DNA of 64,000 bases from Enterovibrio sp. JCM 19048 (GCA_001310415.1 BAXE01000014.1:1-64000); one strand, 5' to 3'. Counted from the first letter of the stretch, positions 30,458 through 40,933 are shown. The notes: generated by a model from the sequence alone, not told the origin. Numbers and translations are program-made.

Positions 30458-32476
30458 ATGTTCCAAGACAATCCCTTACTTGCACAGCTAAAACAGCAAA
30501 TCAAAGAAAGCATTCCTAAGAAAGAAGGCTCCGTAAAAGCGACCGAAAAAGGTTTCGGCTTTCTGGAAGTTGACAGTAAGACCAGCTATTTCATTCCACC
30601 GTCGTACATGAAGAAAGTCATGCATGGCGATAAAGTCGTCGCGCTTATCCGAACCGAAAAAGAAAAAGAAGTGGCCGAGCCTGACGAGCTGATTGAGCAG
30701 TCGGTCGACCGTTTCATCGGCCGCGTAAAAATGTTCCGCGATAAACTGAACGTAGTACCGGACAGCCCACAACTTAAAGACGCTATCCGTGCAAAAACCC
30801 GCAAAGGCCTGAGCCAGAATGCACTGGCAGAAGGTGACTGGGTAGTGGCGAAACTGATCCGCCACCCACTGAAAGGCGACAACGGCTTTTTCTGTGAAAT
30901 CAGTGAAAAAATCACCGATGCAAACGACAAGATTGCACCTTGGTGGGTAACGCTGGCTAAACACGACCTGCCTAACCAAGAGCCTGCACCTCAGCCAAGC
31001 TGGGAGATGCTGGACGAATCTCTGGTACGTGAAGATCTCACTGACCTGCCGTTCATTACCATCGACAGCGAATCAACCAAAGATATGGATGATGCGCTGC
31101 ACACCGTTGCAAATGAAGATGGCACCTTTACTCTGACCATTGCGATTGCTGACCCAACGTCATACGTTGCGCAGGGTACCGATCTGGACAAAGAAGCGCG
31201 TGAGCGTGGCTTTACCATCTACCTGCCAGGCCGCAACATTCCGATGTTGCCACGTGAACTGAGTGATGACCTCTGTTCACTACGCGAAGAAGAAGTTCGC
31301 CCAGCCCTTTGCTGTCGCGTCACTGTACTGGCTGATGGCACTATCGCAGAAGACGCGAAGTTCTTTGCAGCAACAATTAAATCTCAGGGTCGTCTGGCTT
31401 ATGACAATGTGTCAGATTGGCTGGAAACTGGAAGCTGTGAGAAATGGCAACCGACTGATGTTATCGCCGAACAAGTAAATGCCCTGCACGGCTTGGCTAA
31501 AGCCCGTATGGCATGGCGTGAAGCGAACGCAGTGACTTTCCCTGATCGCCCTGACTACCGCTTCGAACTGAGCGAAGATAACGATGTTGTTGCGATCCAC
31601 GTCGATGCGCGTCGTATTGCCAACCGTATGGTTGAAGAGTCGATGATCACTGCAAACATTTGTGCGGGCCGCGCTCTGCGTGAAAACTTCGGTTTTGGCG
31701 TGTTCAACACCCATGCCGGTTTCTCACCTGAAAAAATGGCCGATGCAGTTGAACTCATCAACAGCAACGGCGGTGAAACGTCAGCAGAAACGCTTGAAAC
31801 TTTGCAAGGTTTCAGCGCACTGCGCCGTTGGCTGAACGAGCAGGAAACCACTTACCTCGATAACCGTATCCGCAAGTACCAGGCTTACAGTGAAATCAGT
31901 AACACACCTGCCCCGCACTTTGCGATGGGTCTTGATGTTTACGCGACCTGGACTTCCCCAATCCGTAAATACGGTGACATGGTTAACCACCGCTTGTTGA
32001 AAGCTATCATTCGTGGTGAAACGGCAGCTCAACAACCTGATGAACAAGTTGGCGAAGAGCTGGCACTGCACCGCCGTCATCACCGTATGGCTGAGCGTGA
32101 CGTTGCTGACTGGTTGTACGTTCGTCTACTGAAAGACTGTGTTGAGAAGAAAACTGTCTTTACTGCAGAGATCTTCGACATCAACCGCGCTGGCATGCGT
32201 ACCCGCCTGCTGGAAAACGGTGCGATGGCCTTCATCCCGGGTACATTGATTGTCGATAACAAGGCGCGCATTGAATGCAATGGCGAACAAGGCATCATTT
32301 CCGTAGATGGAAACAAAGAATTCCAACTGGGTGATGTGATTGAAGTCGTTCTTACTGACATCAAAGAGCCAACCCGCTCGATTGTTGGTAAACCAACCCG
32401 CGAGTTTGCCGTTGTTGCTGAAAAAGCAGAAGAGAAGGCAGAACAGCAAACAGAAGCGACTGCGAAAAGCGAATAA
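30458..32476 (+). CDS. rnb: Exoribonuclease II
   Basis: RNase II degrades single-stranded RNA 3'->5'. The intact 672-residue protein has two N-terminal cold-shock domains ([22 protein letters not shown]), the RNB catalytic domain with the metal-binding aspartates in [15 protein letters not shown], the [19 protein letters not shown] and [11 protein letters not shown] segments, and a C-terminal S1 domain, followed by a short Lys/Glu/Ala-rich tail. It is slightly longer than E. coli RNase II (644) because of that tail. Single gene with a strong terminator. Confidence 0.95.
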   Translation: MFQDNPLLAQLKQQIKESIPKKEGSVKATEKGFGFLEVDSKTSYFIPPSYMKKVMHGDKVVALIRTEKEKEVAEPDELIEQSVDRFIGRVKMFRDKLNVVPDSPQLKDAIRAKTRKGLSQNALAEGDWVVAKLIRHPLKGDNGFFCEISEKITDANDKIAPWWVTLAKHDLPNQEPAPQPSWEMLDESLVREDLTDLPFITIDSESTKDMDDALHTVANEDGTFTLTIAIADPTSYVAQGTDLDKEARERGFTIYLPGRNIPMLPRELSDDLCSLREEEVRPALCCRVTVLADGTIAEDAKFFAATIKSQGRLAYDNVSDWLETGSCEKWQPTDVIAEQVNALHGLAKARMAWREANAVTFPDRPDYRFELSEDNDVVAIHVDARRIANRMVEESMITANICAGRALRENFGFGVFNTHAGFSPEKMADAVELINSNGGETSAETLETLQGFSALRRWLNEQETTYLDNRIRKYQAYSEISNTPAPHFAMGLDVYATWTSPIRKYGDMVNHRLLKAIIRGETAAQQPDEQVGEELALHRRHHRMAERDVADWLYVRLLKDCVEKKTVFTAEIFDINRAGMRTRLLENGAMAFIPGTLIVDNKARIECNGEQGIISVDGNKEFQLGDVIEVVLTDIKEPTRSIVGKPTREFAVVAEKAEEKAEQQTEATAKSE

Positions 32477-32495
32477 CCGCTTTTTTAAATAGACT

Positions 32496-32526
32496 AAAAA
32501 GCCAGACAAACGTCTGGCTTTTTTGG
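32496..32526 (+). terminator. Terminator of rnb
   Basis: Stem aaaagccagac / gtctggctttt, loop aaac, followed by tttttgg. Confidence 0.92.
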
Positions 32527-32571
32527 TCTCGCTTCACAGTAGCGAAGCCGGAGCAACAAATTTCAGGCAAT

Positions 32572-32598
32572 AAAAAACCCGGTCCATGGATTCCGGGC
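32572..32598 (-). terminator. Possible minus-strand terminator
   Basis: Hairpin cccgg (tccatggatt) ccggg; read on the minus strand it is followed by TTTTTTA. No recognised gene ends here, so it would belong to an unannotated minus-strand transcript, perhaps carrying the small frame at 32641-32745. Confidence 0.5.
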
Positions 32599-32640
32599 TA
32601 GGTTACTTTAACTTTTCCATGCAGCAAGCAAAGGTAAAGT

Positions 32641-32745
32641 TCAGCTATGCAGTAACGCCAATAAAATTGGACCAATTAAAAGGTTGTCGGCGGCCAAACC
32701 AATGCCTTTCAACTGTTTTGTGTCCAAGGGTTCACCGTGAAGCAA
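32641..32745 (-). CDS. Candidate 34-residue small protein
   Basis: A small minus-strand frame opening with TTG and coding for a peptide with a polar N-terminus (LHGEPLDTKQLKG) and a hydrophobic C-terminal half (NLLIGPILLALLHS). It ends about 40 bases before the minus-strand hairpin at 32572-32598. Against it: an unusual start codon with only a weak AAGG ahead, and short length. An ATG with a better ribosome site (AAGGACTGAG) exists at 32768 but in another frame; given the indel rate in this window the true gene could begin there. No family recognised. Confidence 0.25.
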   Translation of the reverse strand: MLHGEPLDTKQLKGIGLAADNLLIGPILLALLHS

Positions 32746-33234
32746 ACCTTGTTGTTATAAATATGTTCATAAAATGCTCAGTCCTTTAACAGTACCAAAG
32801 CACATCAAATCAAGCAAAATATATTTGTAGCTCACCGCATCTATTTGCAATTAAAGACATTAATTACCCTGCAGTTGCGATGATAGTCACACAAAACGAA
32901 ACCTAATGCAAAGGACTTTTCATCACTGAAATGAGTTCGATTTCAGGATTCCCCTGCAATCTCATCCAGTTATGTAAAGTGTAGTCAGGAAAATTAACAC
33001 CTGCCAAGAAATTCATACATTATTTTTGCGGTCATTACCCTAAACGTTCAAAGGAATACAACACCATCAGAACACAACTGCTTTGCAAAAATGTGACTAC
33101 AAACCCTGCCTGGCTTTGTCGCAGATTCTGGATATAAGAAAGCGAATAAAAAACCGCCAGTACTCACTGACGGCCGGTTTAAAGCGAAACCAAGGACTCG
33201 TTCTTTTACCTGCTGAACCGTATCAGCCAAAACG
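32746..33234. other. Intergenic region without recognised gene
   Basis: About 490 bases, AT-rich, with no frame I can support on either strand and no clear repeat. It presumably holds the end of the DUF1127 transcript and the promoter of any small minus-strand gene. Confidence 0.35.
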
Positions 33235-33480
33235 TCAGAAGAATTTTTGACGCCTCAGTTCAGCCAGTTGATTCTCTACCTCTTGCTTGGTGATCCCTAC
33301 ATCATTCAAAAAACGCTCGTCATCAATACGACGCTCCAGATCCCTAATAAGTTGGCGCTGGCGAAACCCCACCCAAACCCCATGCACCATTGTTGCCAAA
33401 GCATTGTCGGTAAGAAATTGAGTTTTAAGAAATTGCTCCGACCTGGGCTGTGCTTCAACGTCTTTTGTTTTGATCCTCAT
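33235..33480 (-). CDS. DUF1127 (YjiS-like) small protein
   Basis: An 81-residue protein whose C-terminal half (RQLIRDLERRIDDERFLNDV then GITKQEVE) has the DUF1127 pattern R--L--L-D--L-DIGI-R-E. Such small basic proteins are often involved in RNA or phosphate/carbon regulation, but the role here is unknown. The ATG at 33480 follows GGAG by eight bases and is better than the GTG at 33489. It is divergent from the LysR gene, with 100 bases between, so LysR may control it. Confidence 0.72.
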   Translation of the reverse strand: MRIKTKDVEAQPRSEQFLKTQFLTDNALATMVHGVWVGFRQRQLIRDLERRIDDERFLNDVGITKQEVENQLAELRRQKFF

Positions 33481-33583
33481 GACACTCACTCCTGCATCCT
33501 CACTTGACAGTTCAATAATTGAGCAATTTAATCATTAAGAAAAGCCAATAGTTCTTGGCTAAAAGTTCAAAGGAATTGAAGTA

Positions 33584-34447
33584 ATGACAAACTTTGATAT
33601 TGACCAACTGCGCACCCTTGTCGCCATCGCCGATTGCGGCAATTTTGCAGCCGCAGCAGATAGCGTTCACCGAACCCAGTCTGCGGTCAGCATGCAGATG
33701 AAAAAATTAGAAGAGCTGGCCGGGATTGCGTTATTCCAGAAGCAAGGTCGCCGCCATGTGCTTACATCCCATGGCCTGACTCTGGTTAGCTATGCACGGC
33801 AAATGCTGCATTTGAATGATGAAGCTGTGGCGTTTTTCCACAGCCCGGAAATGAAAGGGACAATTAAGCTCGGCGTCTGTGATGATTATGTAAACCTGGT
33901 TTTTCGCCGCGTTTTGTCAGGGTATAGCGAACGTTACCCAAATATCCAACTATCGGTGCAAAGCAGTGGCAGTCAGGATCTCGTCAGTAAGGTTATAGAC
34001 GGCAGCTTGATATTGCGTTGGTCAATATCCATGACGGCGCCTACCCCATCACCCGGATTTCGCAGGAGCGTCTGGTTTGGGTAAAAGCTAAACACGCGCA
34101 TTTTTGCAAAGACAAACCATTACCTATTGCCATTGAAAGTGATTGCCGCTGGGGGAAATTAGCTCTGGATCTGCTCAACCGTGCGAATATCTCGCATCAG
34201 GTTGTTTTGTCTGCGGCAGATTTTCATGGTCTGAATGCTGCGGTGGAATCCGGTATGTCTATATCACTCATTGCTGCTTGCTCAGTGACTGACAAATGGA
34301 TTTGCTCGACTGGTTGAACAATGTCTCGCGGGACACCAATGTCTCACTGGGCATTTGCATGAGACCGGGAGCCGGTGAGTCATCTATACAGCGCTTGCCG
34401 AGTACATAACCCAATGGTATCAGCGTCGAGACCAGAATGTGGCCTGA
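33584..34447 (+). CDS. LysR-family transcriptional regulator, three frame breaks
   Basis: A LysR regulator: N-terminal winged HTH (IDQLRTLVAIADCGNFAAAA and TQSAVSMQMKKLEELAG, residues 5-50) and a two-lobed effector domain starting GTIKLGVCDDYV. Breaks at about 34008, 34302 and 34397 are each repaired by one added base, giving GSLDIALVNIHDGAYP, a segment reading KMDLLDWLNN, and a natural end at 34447 (about 289 residues). The LysR C-terminal region of this type is seen in IciA/HexA-like regulators. Effector and targets unknown; the adjacent DUF1127 gene is the obvious candidate. Confidence 0.82.
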
Positions 34448-34559
34448 ACTAAAGCCCATAAATGAGAATTCATGCTGCTGAGGTTGATTTTTGGTTGAAG
34501 CTAAGAAAATGCGGTTTTAGACTCGAAGCCATTGTAAGGAAATGTGAACTACTCTGACA

Positions 34560-35093
34560 ATGCCAACAAAATCTACTTTCACTGCCGCCGCGCTATCAGC
34601 ATTGCTATTGGGCGGTTGTTCCAGCTCCGAAGATGTGGCGTCCAACAACAGTTCATCACCCTACTATGATGGTGACCGTCCAACGACGCTGGCACCTCAT
34701 GGCATTGATCAAATCAACTCTTCACGTTTTGAAGCACTCACTCAATATTTCGAAGAATGGAAAGGTACGCCTTATCGCTGGGGTGGCGCATCTAAAAAAG
34801 GCATTGATTGCTCTGCGTTTACCCAACAAGCCTATGCTGCAGTATTTGCACATACACTGCCCCGCACAACGTCCCAACAACTGACACAAGGCAATAAAAT
34901 CCCGCTCAACACCGCAGACCAAGGAGATCTTATCTTCTTCAAAACCGGATCCCGCCGTTATCACGTTGGGATTTACCTTGGCGAGAAGCAATTTATGCAT
35001 GCCTCCTCATCTAAAGGCGTCATTATCTCCCGTGTCGATAACCCCTATTGGTCAGCCAGACTTCTTCAGGTGAGACGCTATCCGGTAAATTGA
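34560..35093 (+). CDS. NlpC/P60 family lipoprotein peptidase
   Basis: A 177-residue outer-membrane-type lipoprotein with a signal peptide ending LLLGGC (lipobox; Cys about residue 20) and an NlpC/P60 domain. The catalytic triad is visible: Cys in GIDCSAF, His in YHVGIYLG and a further polar residue in HASSSKGV. Such enzymes cleave peptidoglycan stem peptides (gamma-D-Glu-mDAP bonds) in the Spr/NlpC/MepS group. The frame is intact. No clear ribosome site directly before the ATG. Confidence 0.9.
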   Translation: MPTKSTFTAAALSALLLGGCSSSEDVASNNSSSPYYDGDRPTTLAPHGIDQINSSRFEALTQYFEEWKGTPYRWGGASKKGIDCSAFTQQAYAAVFAHTLPRTTSQQLTQGNKIPLNTADQGDLIFFKTGSRRYHVGIYLGEKQFMHASSSKGVIISRVDNPYWSARLLQVRRYPVN

Positions 35094-35320
35094 CGACGAA
35101 ACAGGCGCTCGCTGTGTGAGCTAACCACCACTCTGCTTTATCGGACACTTTCTGCCCATTCCATTTTGCTAGTATTACCTCGTTAACCCTAACCTTCTGA
35201 AATTAAGCAATTCATCACTGCAGCCAAGCAGTCAGATATTGAGCCCAGTTTGGCAAATACATTGATCGATACAGAGATTGAACCGTATTGGGTACGGCAA
35301 GGATACCGGAACTAAACTAT

Positions 35321-36033
35321 ATGACTGTAAACACCATTGTAATTACCGGTGCAGGCCAACGGATAGGCTTAGCGACAGCCAAGCACTTCCACCAGCTGGA
35401 TGGCGCGTTATTGCATCGTATCGAACAGAGCGGGACGGTGTCGCAGCACTCCGCGCCATGGGGATTGACTGTGTACAAGCGGATTTTTCAAGCGATGAAC
35501 AGATCCATCAATTTGCCCGCCATATCGCGGAATTGGGCGTATCAATCCGCGCATTAATCCACAATGCATCAGACTGGAATGCAGAAAGTAAGACTGACGA
35601 TTATGCCGCCTTGATGGATCAAATGATGCAAGTACATGTCAAAGCGCCGTATTTACTGAACCTTGCCCTGTCACCGTTTATGACATCCACCGAGCCAGCG
35701 GGTGCGGATATTATCCACATGACTGACTACGTGGTACGCAAAGGCAGTGAAAAACACATTGCGTATGCGGCCAGCAAGGCAGCGCTTGATAACCTGACCC
35801 TGTCTTTTGCCCAGAAGTTGTCACCGGGCATCAAAGTTAACAGCATAGCGCCGGCACTGATCATGTTTAACGAGCATGACAGTGACGAATACAAAAAGAA
35901 GGCGCTCGCCAAATCGCTAATGGGATTGGCACCTGGTGAAGACGAAGTGATTAATGCGATTGAATTTATACTGAACAGCAAGTACATGACCGGCCAAAGT
36001 ATCAATGTGGATGGCGGTCGGGCGCTCAAATAA
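35321..36033 (+). CDS. folM: FolM-like dihydromonapterin reductase (SDR), one frame break
   Basis: A short-chain dehydrogenase that reduces dihydromonapterin (and dihydrofolate weakly). It starts [16 protein letters not shown] with the cofactor motif TGxxxRIG; the active-site tyrosine and lysine are in YAASKAAL, and [12 protein letters not shown] closes the protein. The frame breaks at about 35398 (caccagctggatgg); one added base gives [16 protein letters not shown]. Completed length is about 238 residues. The FolM assignment rests on the next gene being folX, 14 bases downstream, the same pairing as in other gammaproteobacteria. Confidence 0.85.
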
Positions 36034-36047
36034 TCGGGAGAAACAAG

Positions 36048-36410
36048 ATGCAAAACGCCATTATTAAAATCACCAATCTGCGTCTTCGCACTTATATCGG
36101 ATTCAACCCCGAAGAGCAGCAAAAGAAGCAAGATGTCGTCCTGAATATCGAAATCCACTACCCTGGCGAAAAAGCGTGCCTGAATGACAATGTCGACGAT
36201 GCGCTCAATTACAAAGTCATCACCAAGTCGATAATCGACCACGTTGAAAATGGTCGTTTCCTGTTGTTGGAAAAACTGGTTTCCAGTGTGCTGGAAATCG
36301 CCAAGTCGCACCATTGGGTGACATTTGCCAATGTTACTATCGATAAACCTCACGCTTTGAGGTTCGCAGATTCCGTCTCTTTAAGCCTGAGTTGGCAGCA
36401 GGAAGAATAG
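36048..36410 (+). CDS. folX: Dihydroneopterin triphosphate 2'-epimerase
   Basis: A 120-residue FolB/FolX-type protein that epimerises dihydroneopterin triphosphate to dihydromonapterin triphosphate. It begins [20 protein letters not shown] and contains the conserved active-site region [19 protein letters not shown] with the [12 protein letters not shown] helix and [15 protein letters not shown]. The paralogue FolB is an aldolase; the FolM neighbour and the RTYIGFN start favour FolX. GGGAG precedes the ATG. With folM it makes tetrahydromonapterin, a cofactor of phenylalanine hydroxylase. Confidence 0.9.
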   Translation: MQNAIIKITNLRLRTYIGFNPEEQQKKQDVVLNIEIHYPGEKACLNDNVDDALNYKVITKSIIDHVENGRFLLLEKLVSSVLEIAKSHHWVTFANVTIDKPHALRFADSVSLSLSWQQEE

Positions 36411-36490
36411 TCACAACGTTTGAGTAAAGATTCCATCTATTTTTTCGAACAACTTGTTCAAACCCGGCCACTTAACGACAACCGTTTAAT

Positions 36491-36509
36491 GAATATAATT
36501 CTCATTATT
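36491..36509. promoter_or_regulatory. Fur-box-like sequence upstream of yceJ-yceI
   Basis: A 19-base AT-rich element (gaatataattctcattatt) with about 13 matches to the Fur consensus, 25 bases before the yceJ start. Such matches arise by chance in AT-rich spacers, so this is only a candidate for iron control. Confidence 0.35.
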
Positions 36510-36534
36510 AAATGGAAATTGAAGTGGCCCCTAC

Positions 36535-37053
36535 ATGGAATCACCGAAACAATACGACATCATCTCCCGCAGTATTCATTGGGTAACGGCACTTGCCGTT
36601 ATTGCTATGTTTGCAGTGGGATTATGGATGGTCGACCTCACTTACTACAGCACCTGGTATAAAACAGCGCCTCATTGGCACAAGTCTGCAGGCATTTTGA
36701 TTGCCGCTCTCACGGTGTTTCGTTTGATTTGGCGAAAAGTGAAACCCGCTCCTGCAATCGAAGGATCGGCATTTGAGCGAAAAGCAGCGCATGCTGCCCA
36801 TCACCTTATATACACACTGCTGTTTGTTATCTTTATCTCGGGCTATTTGATTTCAACGTCGGACAACCGTCCGATAGAAGTCTTTAACTGGTTTGCTGTA
36901 CCTGCGTTGGGTGAACTCTTTCCTAACCAGTCTGACATTGCCGGAGCCATTCACTATTACTCAGCCATTGCACTTATTGCACTGACTTCGCTTCACGCGC
37001 TAGCTGCGTTGAAACACCACTTTATCAATAAAGACAATACCTACGGAAAATGA
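36535..37053 (+). CDS. yceJ: Cytochrome b561-type membrane protein (YceJ)
   Basis: A 172-residue four-helix membrane protein of the cytochrome b561 family, which carries two haems and moves electrons across the membrane. Histidines lie in the expected helices: SIHWVTALAV (helix 1), APHWHKSAGILI (helix 2), AAHHLIYTLLF (helix 3) and HYYSAIALIALTSLHALAALKHHF (helix 4). The frame is intact. It is followed 16 bases later by yceI, the usual pair. Confidence 0.9.
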   Translation: MESPKQYDIISRSIHWVTALAVIAMFAVGLWMVDLTYYSTWYKTAPHWHKSAGILIAALTVFRLIWRKVKPAPAIEGSAFERKAAHAAHHLIYTLLFVIFISGYLISTSDNRPIEVFNWFAVPALGELFPNQSDIAGAIHYYSAIALIALTSLHALAALKHHFINKDNTYGK

Positions 37054-37069
37054 TTGGAGATAAATCGTT

Positions 37070-37639
37070 ATGAAAAAGACACTGATGACTCTTGGACTGG
37101 GCGTAGCGATGACGCTGCCAACACTTTCTTTCGCAGACACCTATGTGATCGACACAAATGGCGCGCACGCATCGGTTAACTTCAAAGTGCCTCACCTCGG
37201 TTACAGCTTTATCAAAGGACGTTTCAATGATTTCAGCGGCCAGTTTTCCTACGACCCGGAAAACGTCACTGAATCAATGGTAGAAGTGGTTGTAGATACC
37301 ACCAGCCTGGATTCAAACCATGCAGAGCGTGACAAGCACCTGCGCAGTGGCGATTTTATCAATGCATCCAAATTTTCCACTGCAACGTTTAAGAGCACCT
37401 CCGTTGAGCAAAACGCAGATGGTAGCTTGACCGTAAACGGTGATCTGACCCTTCATGGCAAAACCAACCCAATCGCTATTAATGCAAACTTTGTTGGTGC
37501 TGGTAATGACCCTTGGGGTGGATATCGTGCAGGCTTTGAAGGCACAACCCGTTTAGAATTGGCTGACTATGATATCGCCGTCATGGGGCCTTCTAGCTAT
37601 GTGGATTTAGAACTGCATGTCGAAGGCGTCAAGCAGTAA
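37070..37639 (+). CDS. yceI: YceI family periplasmic protein
   Basis: A 189-residue protein with a signal peptide (MKKTLMTLGLGVAMTLPTLSFA) and the lipocalin-like YceI domain, which binds polyisoprenoids in related proteins. Conserved YceI segments: HLGYSFIKGRFNDFSG, DTTSLDSNHAERDKHLRSGDF, VNGDLTLHGKTNPI and a GFEGTTRLELADY segment. The frame is intact; GGAG stands before the start. Its pairing with YceJ suggests a membrane-periplasm electron or quinone-related role, still unproven. Confidence 0.92.
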   Translation: MKKTLMTLGLGVAMTLPTLSFADTYVIDTNGAHASVNFKVPHLGYSFIKGRFNDFSGQFSYDPENVTESMVEVVVDTTSLDSNHAERDKHLRSGDFINASKFSTATFKSTSVEQNADGSLTVNGDLTLHGKTNPIAINANFVGAGNDPWGGYRAGFEGTTRLELADYDIAVMGPSSYVDLELHVEGVKQ

Positions 37640-37660
37640 TCTGTGGCATATGTCATTCCC

Positions 37661-37692
37661 AAACGGCAGCTTTGTTCTGCCGTTTTTGCTTT
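37661..37692 (+). terminator. Terminator of yceJ-yceI
   Basis: Stem aaacggcag / ctgccgttt with loop ctttgtt, followed by ttgctttttc. Confidence 0.85.
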
Positions 37693-37819
37693 TTCAGAGC
37701 CTAATTTTTGCTGCTGACAACTCTGATCAGTGCACCTTTATAGAGTCGATCCAGATCACATAAATGTGCCATTTCTGCACGTACAGTGTGGGGCTCGTTA
37801 ACCGTTGTATGGTGAAGCC

Positions 37820-38983
37820 ATGTTCAATCCTATTTTGTTCCGACATCAGTTACACCGTTTGCCCGAACTTTCCGGCAAGGAAGAGCAAACACAGAAACTG
37901 ATAGTGAACACCCTGAAAAGCTTCGGATTTGAGCCGTCTCAGGGCATAGGAGGACACGGCGTTATAGTGAAAGTCGACAGCGACCTGCCCGGTCCCAACC
38001 TGCTCTTTCGTGCCGACACTGACGCCCTGCCGATCAACGAAGCAGCCAAACACAATCACACGTCAGAAGTGGACGGCGTAATGCATGCCTGCGGCCATGA
38101 TGGACACAGCGCCAGCTTGATGGCATTCGCCCATAAACTGGCACACTGCGAGTTACAGCGCGGCAGCGTGACCTTGCTATTTCAGCCCTCCGAAGAAAAT
38201 GGGCAAGGTGCGGCTGCGATGCTGGCAGACAGCAACTGGCATAAAGGCGACATTGATTATGCCTTTGGCTATCACAATATTCCCGGTTATCCGCTTGGCA
38301 GATTGTCTGTAGGGACAACACCTTTTCCTGTGCCTCAACCGGCATTGCAATAGAGCTTACAGGCACCACTGCACATGCCGCCTACCCCGAAACCGCCAAG
38401 AACCCTACCCCCAGCGTTGAGTGATTTGATTAGAGATATCGAACAACTGCCAAAGCGCTTTCCCAACAGCTTTGTATTGGCCACCATCGTTCATATAAAC
38501 CTTGGAAGTCCTAACTTTGGCACCACACCGGAAAAAGCGGAGTTGATGGTCACGCTTCGCAGTGACAGCAACAAGTGTTTCGACGCACTTTGTCAGGAAG
38601 TCGAACATCTTGCCGCCAGGCGGGCTGATGAGAATGAATTGTCATTTTCCATCCGGTGGGTAGACCGATTTAAAGCGACGATTAACCACAGTGAAGCCAA
38701 CCTGCTGCTCAGACAATCCTGCAAAGAACTGGGATTTGATTTCGCTGTGCTGGAAAAGCCGATGCGTTGGTCTGAAGACTTTTCTGAATACGCGCGCCTG
38801 TGGCCATCTGCGTTTTTTGGTATCGGGAGCGGTTTGGAGCATCCACCCTTGCACGACAAGCATTATGACTTTCCAGACACCCTGATTGATATCTCCAGCA
38901 AGATTTTCGAACAAATCGTGCGTGATATGAACGGCCTTCGCGAGCTTGACCCGGTCGAGAATTTTTTCAACACCGTCTCTTAG
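37820..38983 (+). CDS. M20-family amidohydrolase/peptidase, two frame breaks
   Basis: A zinc-dependent hydrolase of the M20D type (hippurate hydrolase, aminoacylase or AmhX-like). Metal ligands: CGHDGHS (Cys/His), the Glu pair in QPSEENGQGA, YHNIPG and, near the C-terminus, LEHPPLHD. The start at 37820 (MFNPILFRHQLHRLPELSG) has a GGTGA site nine bases upstream. Breaks at about 38335 (one base added gives PCASTGIAIELTGTTAHAAYPE) and 38397 in a run of five C, where one base must be removed or two added to rejoin ALSDLIRDIEQLP. Completed length is about 388 residues. The substrate is unknown. Confidence 0.83.
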
Positions 38984-38993
38984 TCAGGCAAAC

Positions 38994-39028
38994 AAAAAGC
39001 CCGGAAAACCAAGTTTTCCGGGCTTTTT
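38994..39028. terminator. Strong bidirectional terminator
   Basis: A 15-bp perfect stem (aaaaagcccggaaaa / ttttccgggcttttt, loop ccaag) between the convergent M20 and GPH symporter genes. Confidence 0.93.
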
Positions 39029-39066
39029 AACAAGCTATTATGAGCGGATATTTACTGCGATTAGTA

Positions 39067-40514
39067 TTAAAGTTCGCCGCGAAGTTCAATCAGCTTATCT
39101 TTAATCTCCAGCGCTTTTTGCTCCGTGAGGTCATACTTCCACATCACGAGGATGGCCAGGAATGCTGTCGATGCTGGAATGATAATATCAGCCAAACGCA
39201 AATTATTGATGGTTTCAACCGATTGCTCTGCCACACCCGGGTCAAAACCGACGATCTTGAGCACCAGACCACCAAGAATCAACGCCAGTGCCTGACCAAT
39301 CTTAACCATCAGCCAGTAGATTGCACCAAACGTCCCTTCTTTACGTGGCATGCCGTTGTTAAGTTCATCCAAATCACACACGTCAGCCGTCATACTCATC
39401 ATCAGGGTGAACAATCCACCAATACCGAATGACATCAAAGGAATCGGCATGAAGATCAGCCATGGGTTATCCGGACTGAAGCCCCACCATTTCAAACCGT
39501 AACCCACGATGGAAATAGCGGTTGAATGATGAACGCTTTTCGCTTACCCCATTTCTTCGCCATCAGGGTAATAACCGGAATCACTAACACAGCAGTTACG
39601 ATTGCGCTGACGGTTGAAAACCATGCTGGCCAGGTACCAGTAGCGCCGTAATCACCACCAAACATGTGGAATACGATAATAAAGTAGCTGAATGACGCAA
39701 CAAGCTGAAAACCGTTGAACACAAGGAATGTCGCTGCACATAGGCGAACAAACGGTGCGTTTCTGAATACCTGCTTGATACCTTTAAATACCTGAAGCAG
39801 GTTCGACCAAATGGTCGAAAAGGAAATTTCTGCGCGGTTCTCCATGTTTGTCGCATCAATACCTCGACAAAACAGACCAGGTAAAATCCCCAAGGTGATA
39901 CAGGCACCGGCAACGAATATCGAGAGTTGCTGTACACCTTCTGCCTGACTGCTGAAGAGATCGGGATCTGCAATCAATACCCAGAACCAAGGCACTATCA
40001 TCCACGCGATTTGCCCCATGGTTTGTGCAAACCCCATAAGGCGTGTTCTTTCGTTGTAGTCCGATGTCATCTCGTACCCCAAACCAACGAAAGGTGTCGC
40101 AAACATGGTGTTACCAATCGTGAATATCAGGGAAAAAATGAGGAAGTACCAAAAGTTATATTCTTGAGACGCATCAGGGTCGAGTTGCCAGAGCATGGCG
40201 AAGAAAACACCACACAGAATGGCTCCAACGACAATATAGGGTCTGCGTCTTCCCCAACGCGATTTAGTGTTATCCGTGATAAATCCCATGATGGGATCGG
40301 TAAGCGCGTCAAATAAGCGAGGTAAACCGCCCAACAGGCCCGCGAGGAATGGATCAATGCCAAAAGCGGTTATCAAGAAGAATGAAAAGACACCCAAGGC
40401 TCCCGGCAACAGGTTTAACGTGAGTGTCCCTGCGCCGTAAGCCCCTTTTTGTAATAAAGGCACGCTTTCCCGCGCATCATGGTGTTGTGGTTTTGCTGAT
40501 TCAATGTTTGACAT
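39067..40514 (-). CDS. GPH-type (MelB-like) sugar:cation symporter, one frame break
   Basis: A twelve-helix transporter of the glycoside-pentoside-hexuronide (MFS) family. Family signatures include the loop DALTDPIMGFITDNTKSRWG-type and RRRPYIVVGAI early on, and in the second half MTADVCDLDELNNGMPRKEG, which resembles the conserved loop of such porters. The break at about 39520 is repaired by one T, giving FIISTAISIVGYGLKWW. Completed length is about 483 residues. No sugar-degrading genes are adjacent, so the substrate is unknown. Confidence 0.82.
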
Positions 40515-40932
40515 TGGTTTGTCCTTAACCCCAATAGTTCTGCCGTTATTGCATCCTAGCGACCAAACACAAAACCCGGCAAATCACCTCTTGACGATAT
40601 ATATCTCTATATTCGAGAAAAGAAAGCGCTTTCTTTGTTGCGATATCCAACCCTCAAACTTTGGTTTTGCAATTGAGGGGATTTACAGTTGGATCGCGCG
40701 ATTATGTACTTTATATGTCCCCACTGGCCTCAATTTCTCATTCAGTGAAATTGCGCACTTCTTAACTGAATATAGATGAAAGAAGTCTCAATCATGGGTC
40801 GAATGTTGTTTCGAATGACAGATGCGGCGGCACATATGCCAAACAACCTGAAGATGCGAGATTCAGCCGGATTGACTGCCATAGTGATCGCGATGATCTC
40901 AAATAGGTATAATTTCCTCCATCAAAAAGAAA
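40515..40932. other. Intergenic region between the symporter and aroG
   Basis: About 420 bases with no supported gene. It must contain the promoter of the minus-strand symporter. An imperfect inverted element gaaagcgctttc occurs at about 40622-40633, resembling a LacI/GalR-type operator centre, which would suit control of a sugar transporter (inference). Confidence 0.4.
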
Positions 40933-40933
40933 C

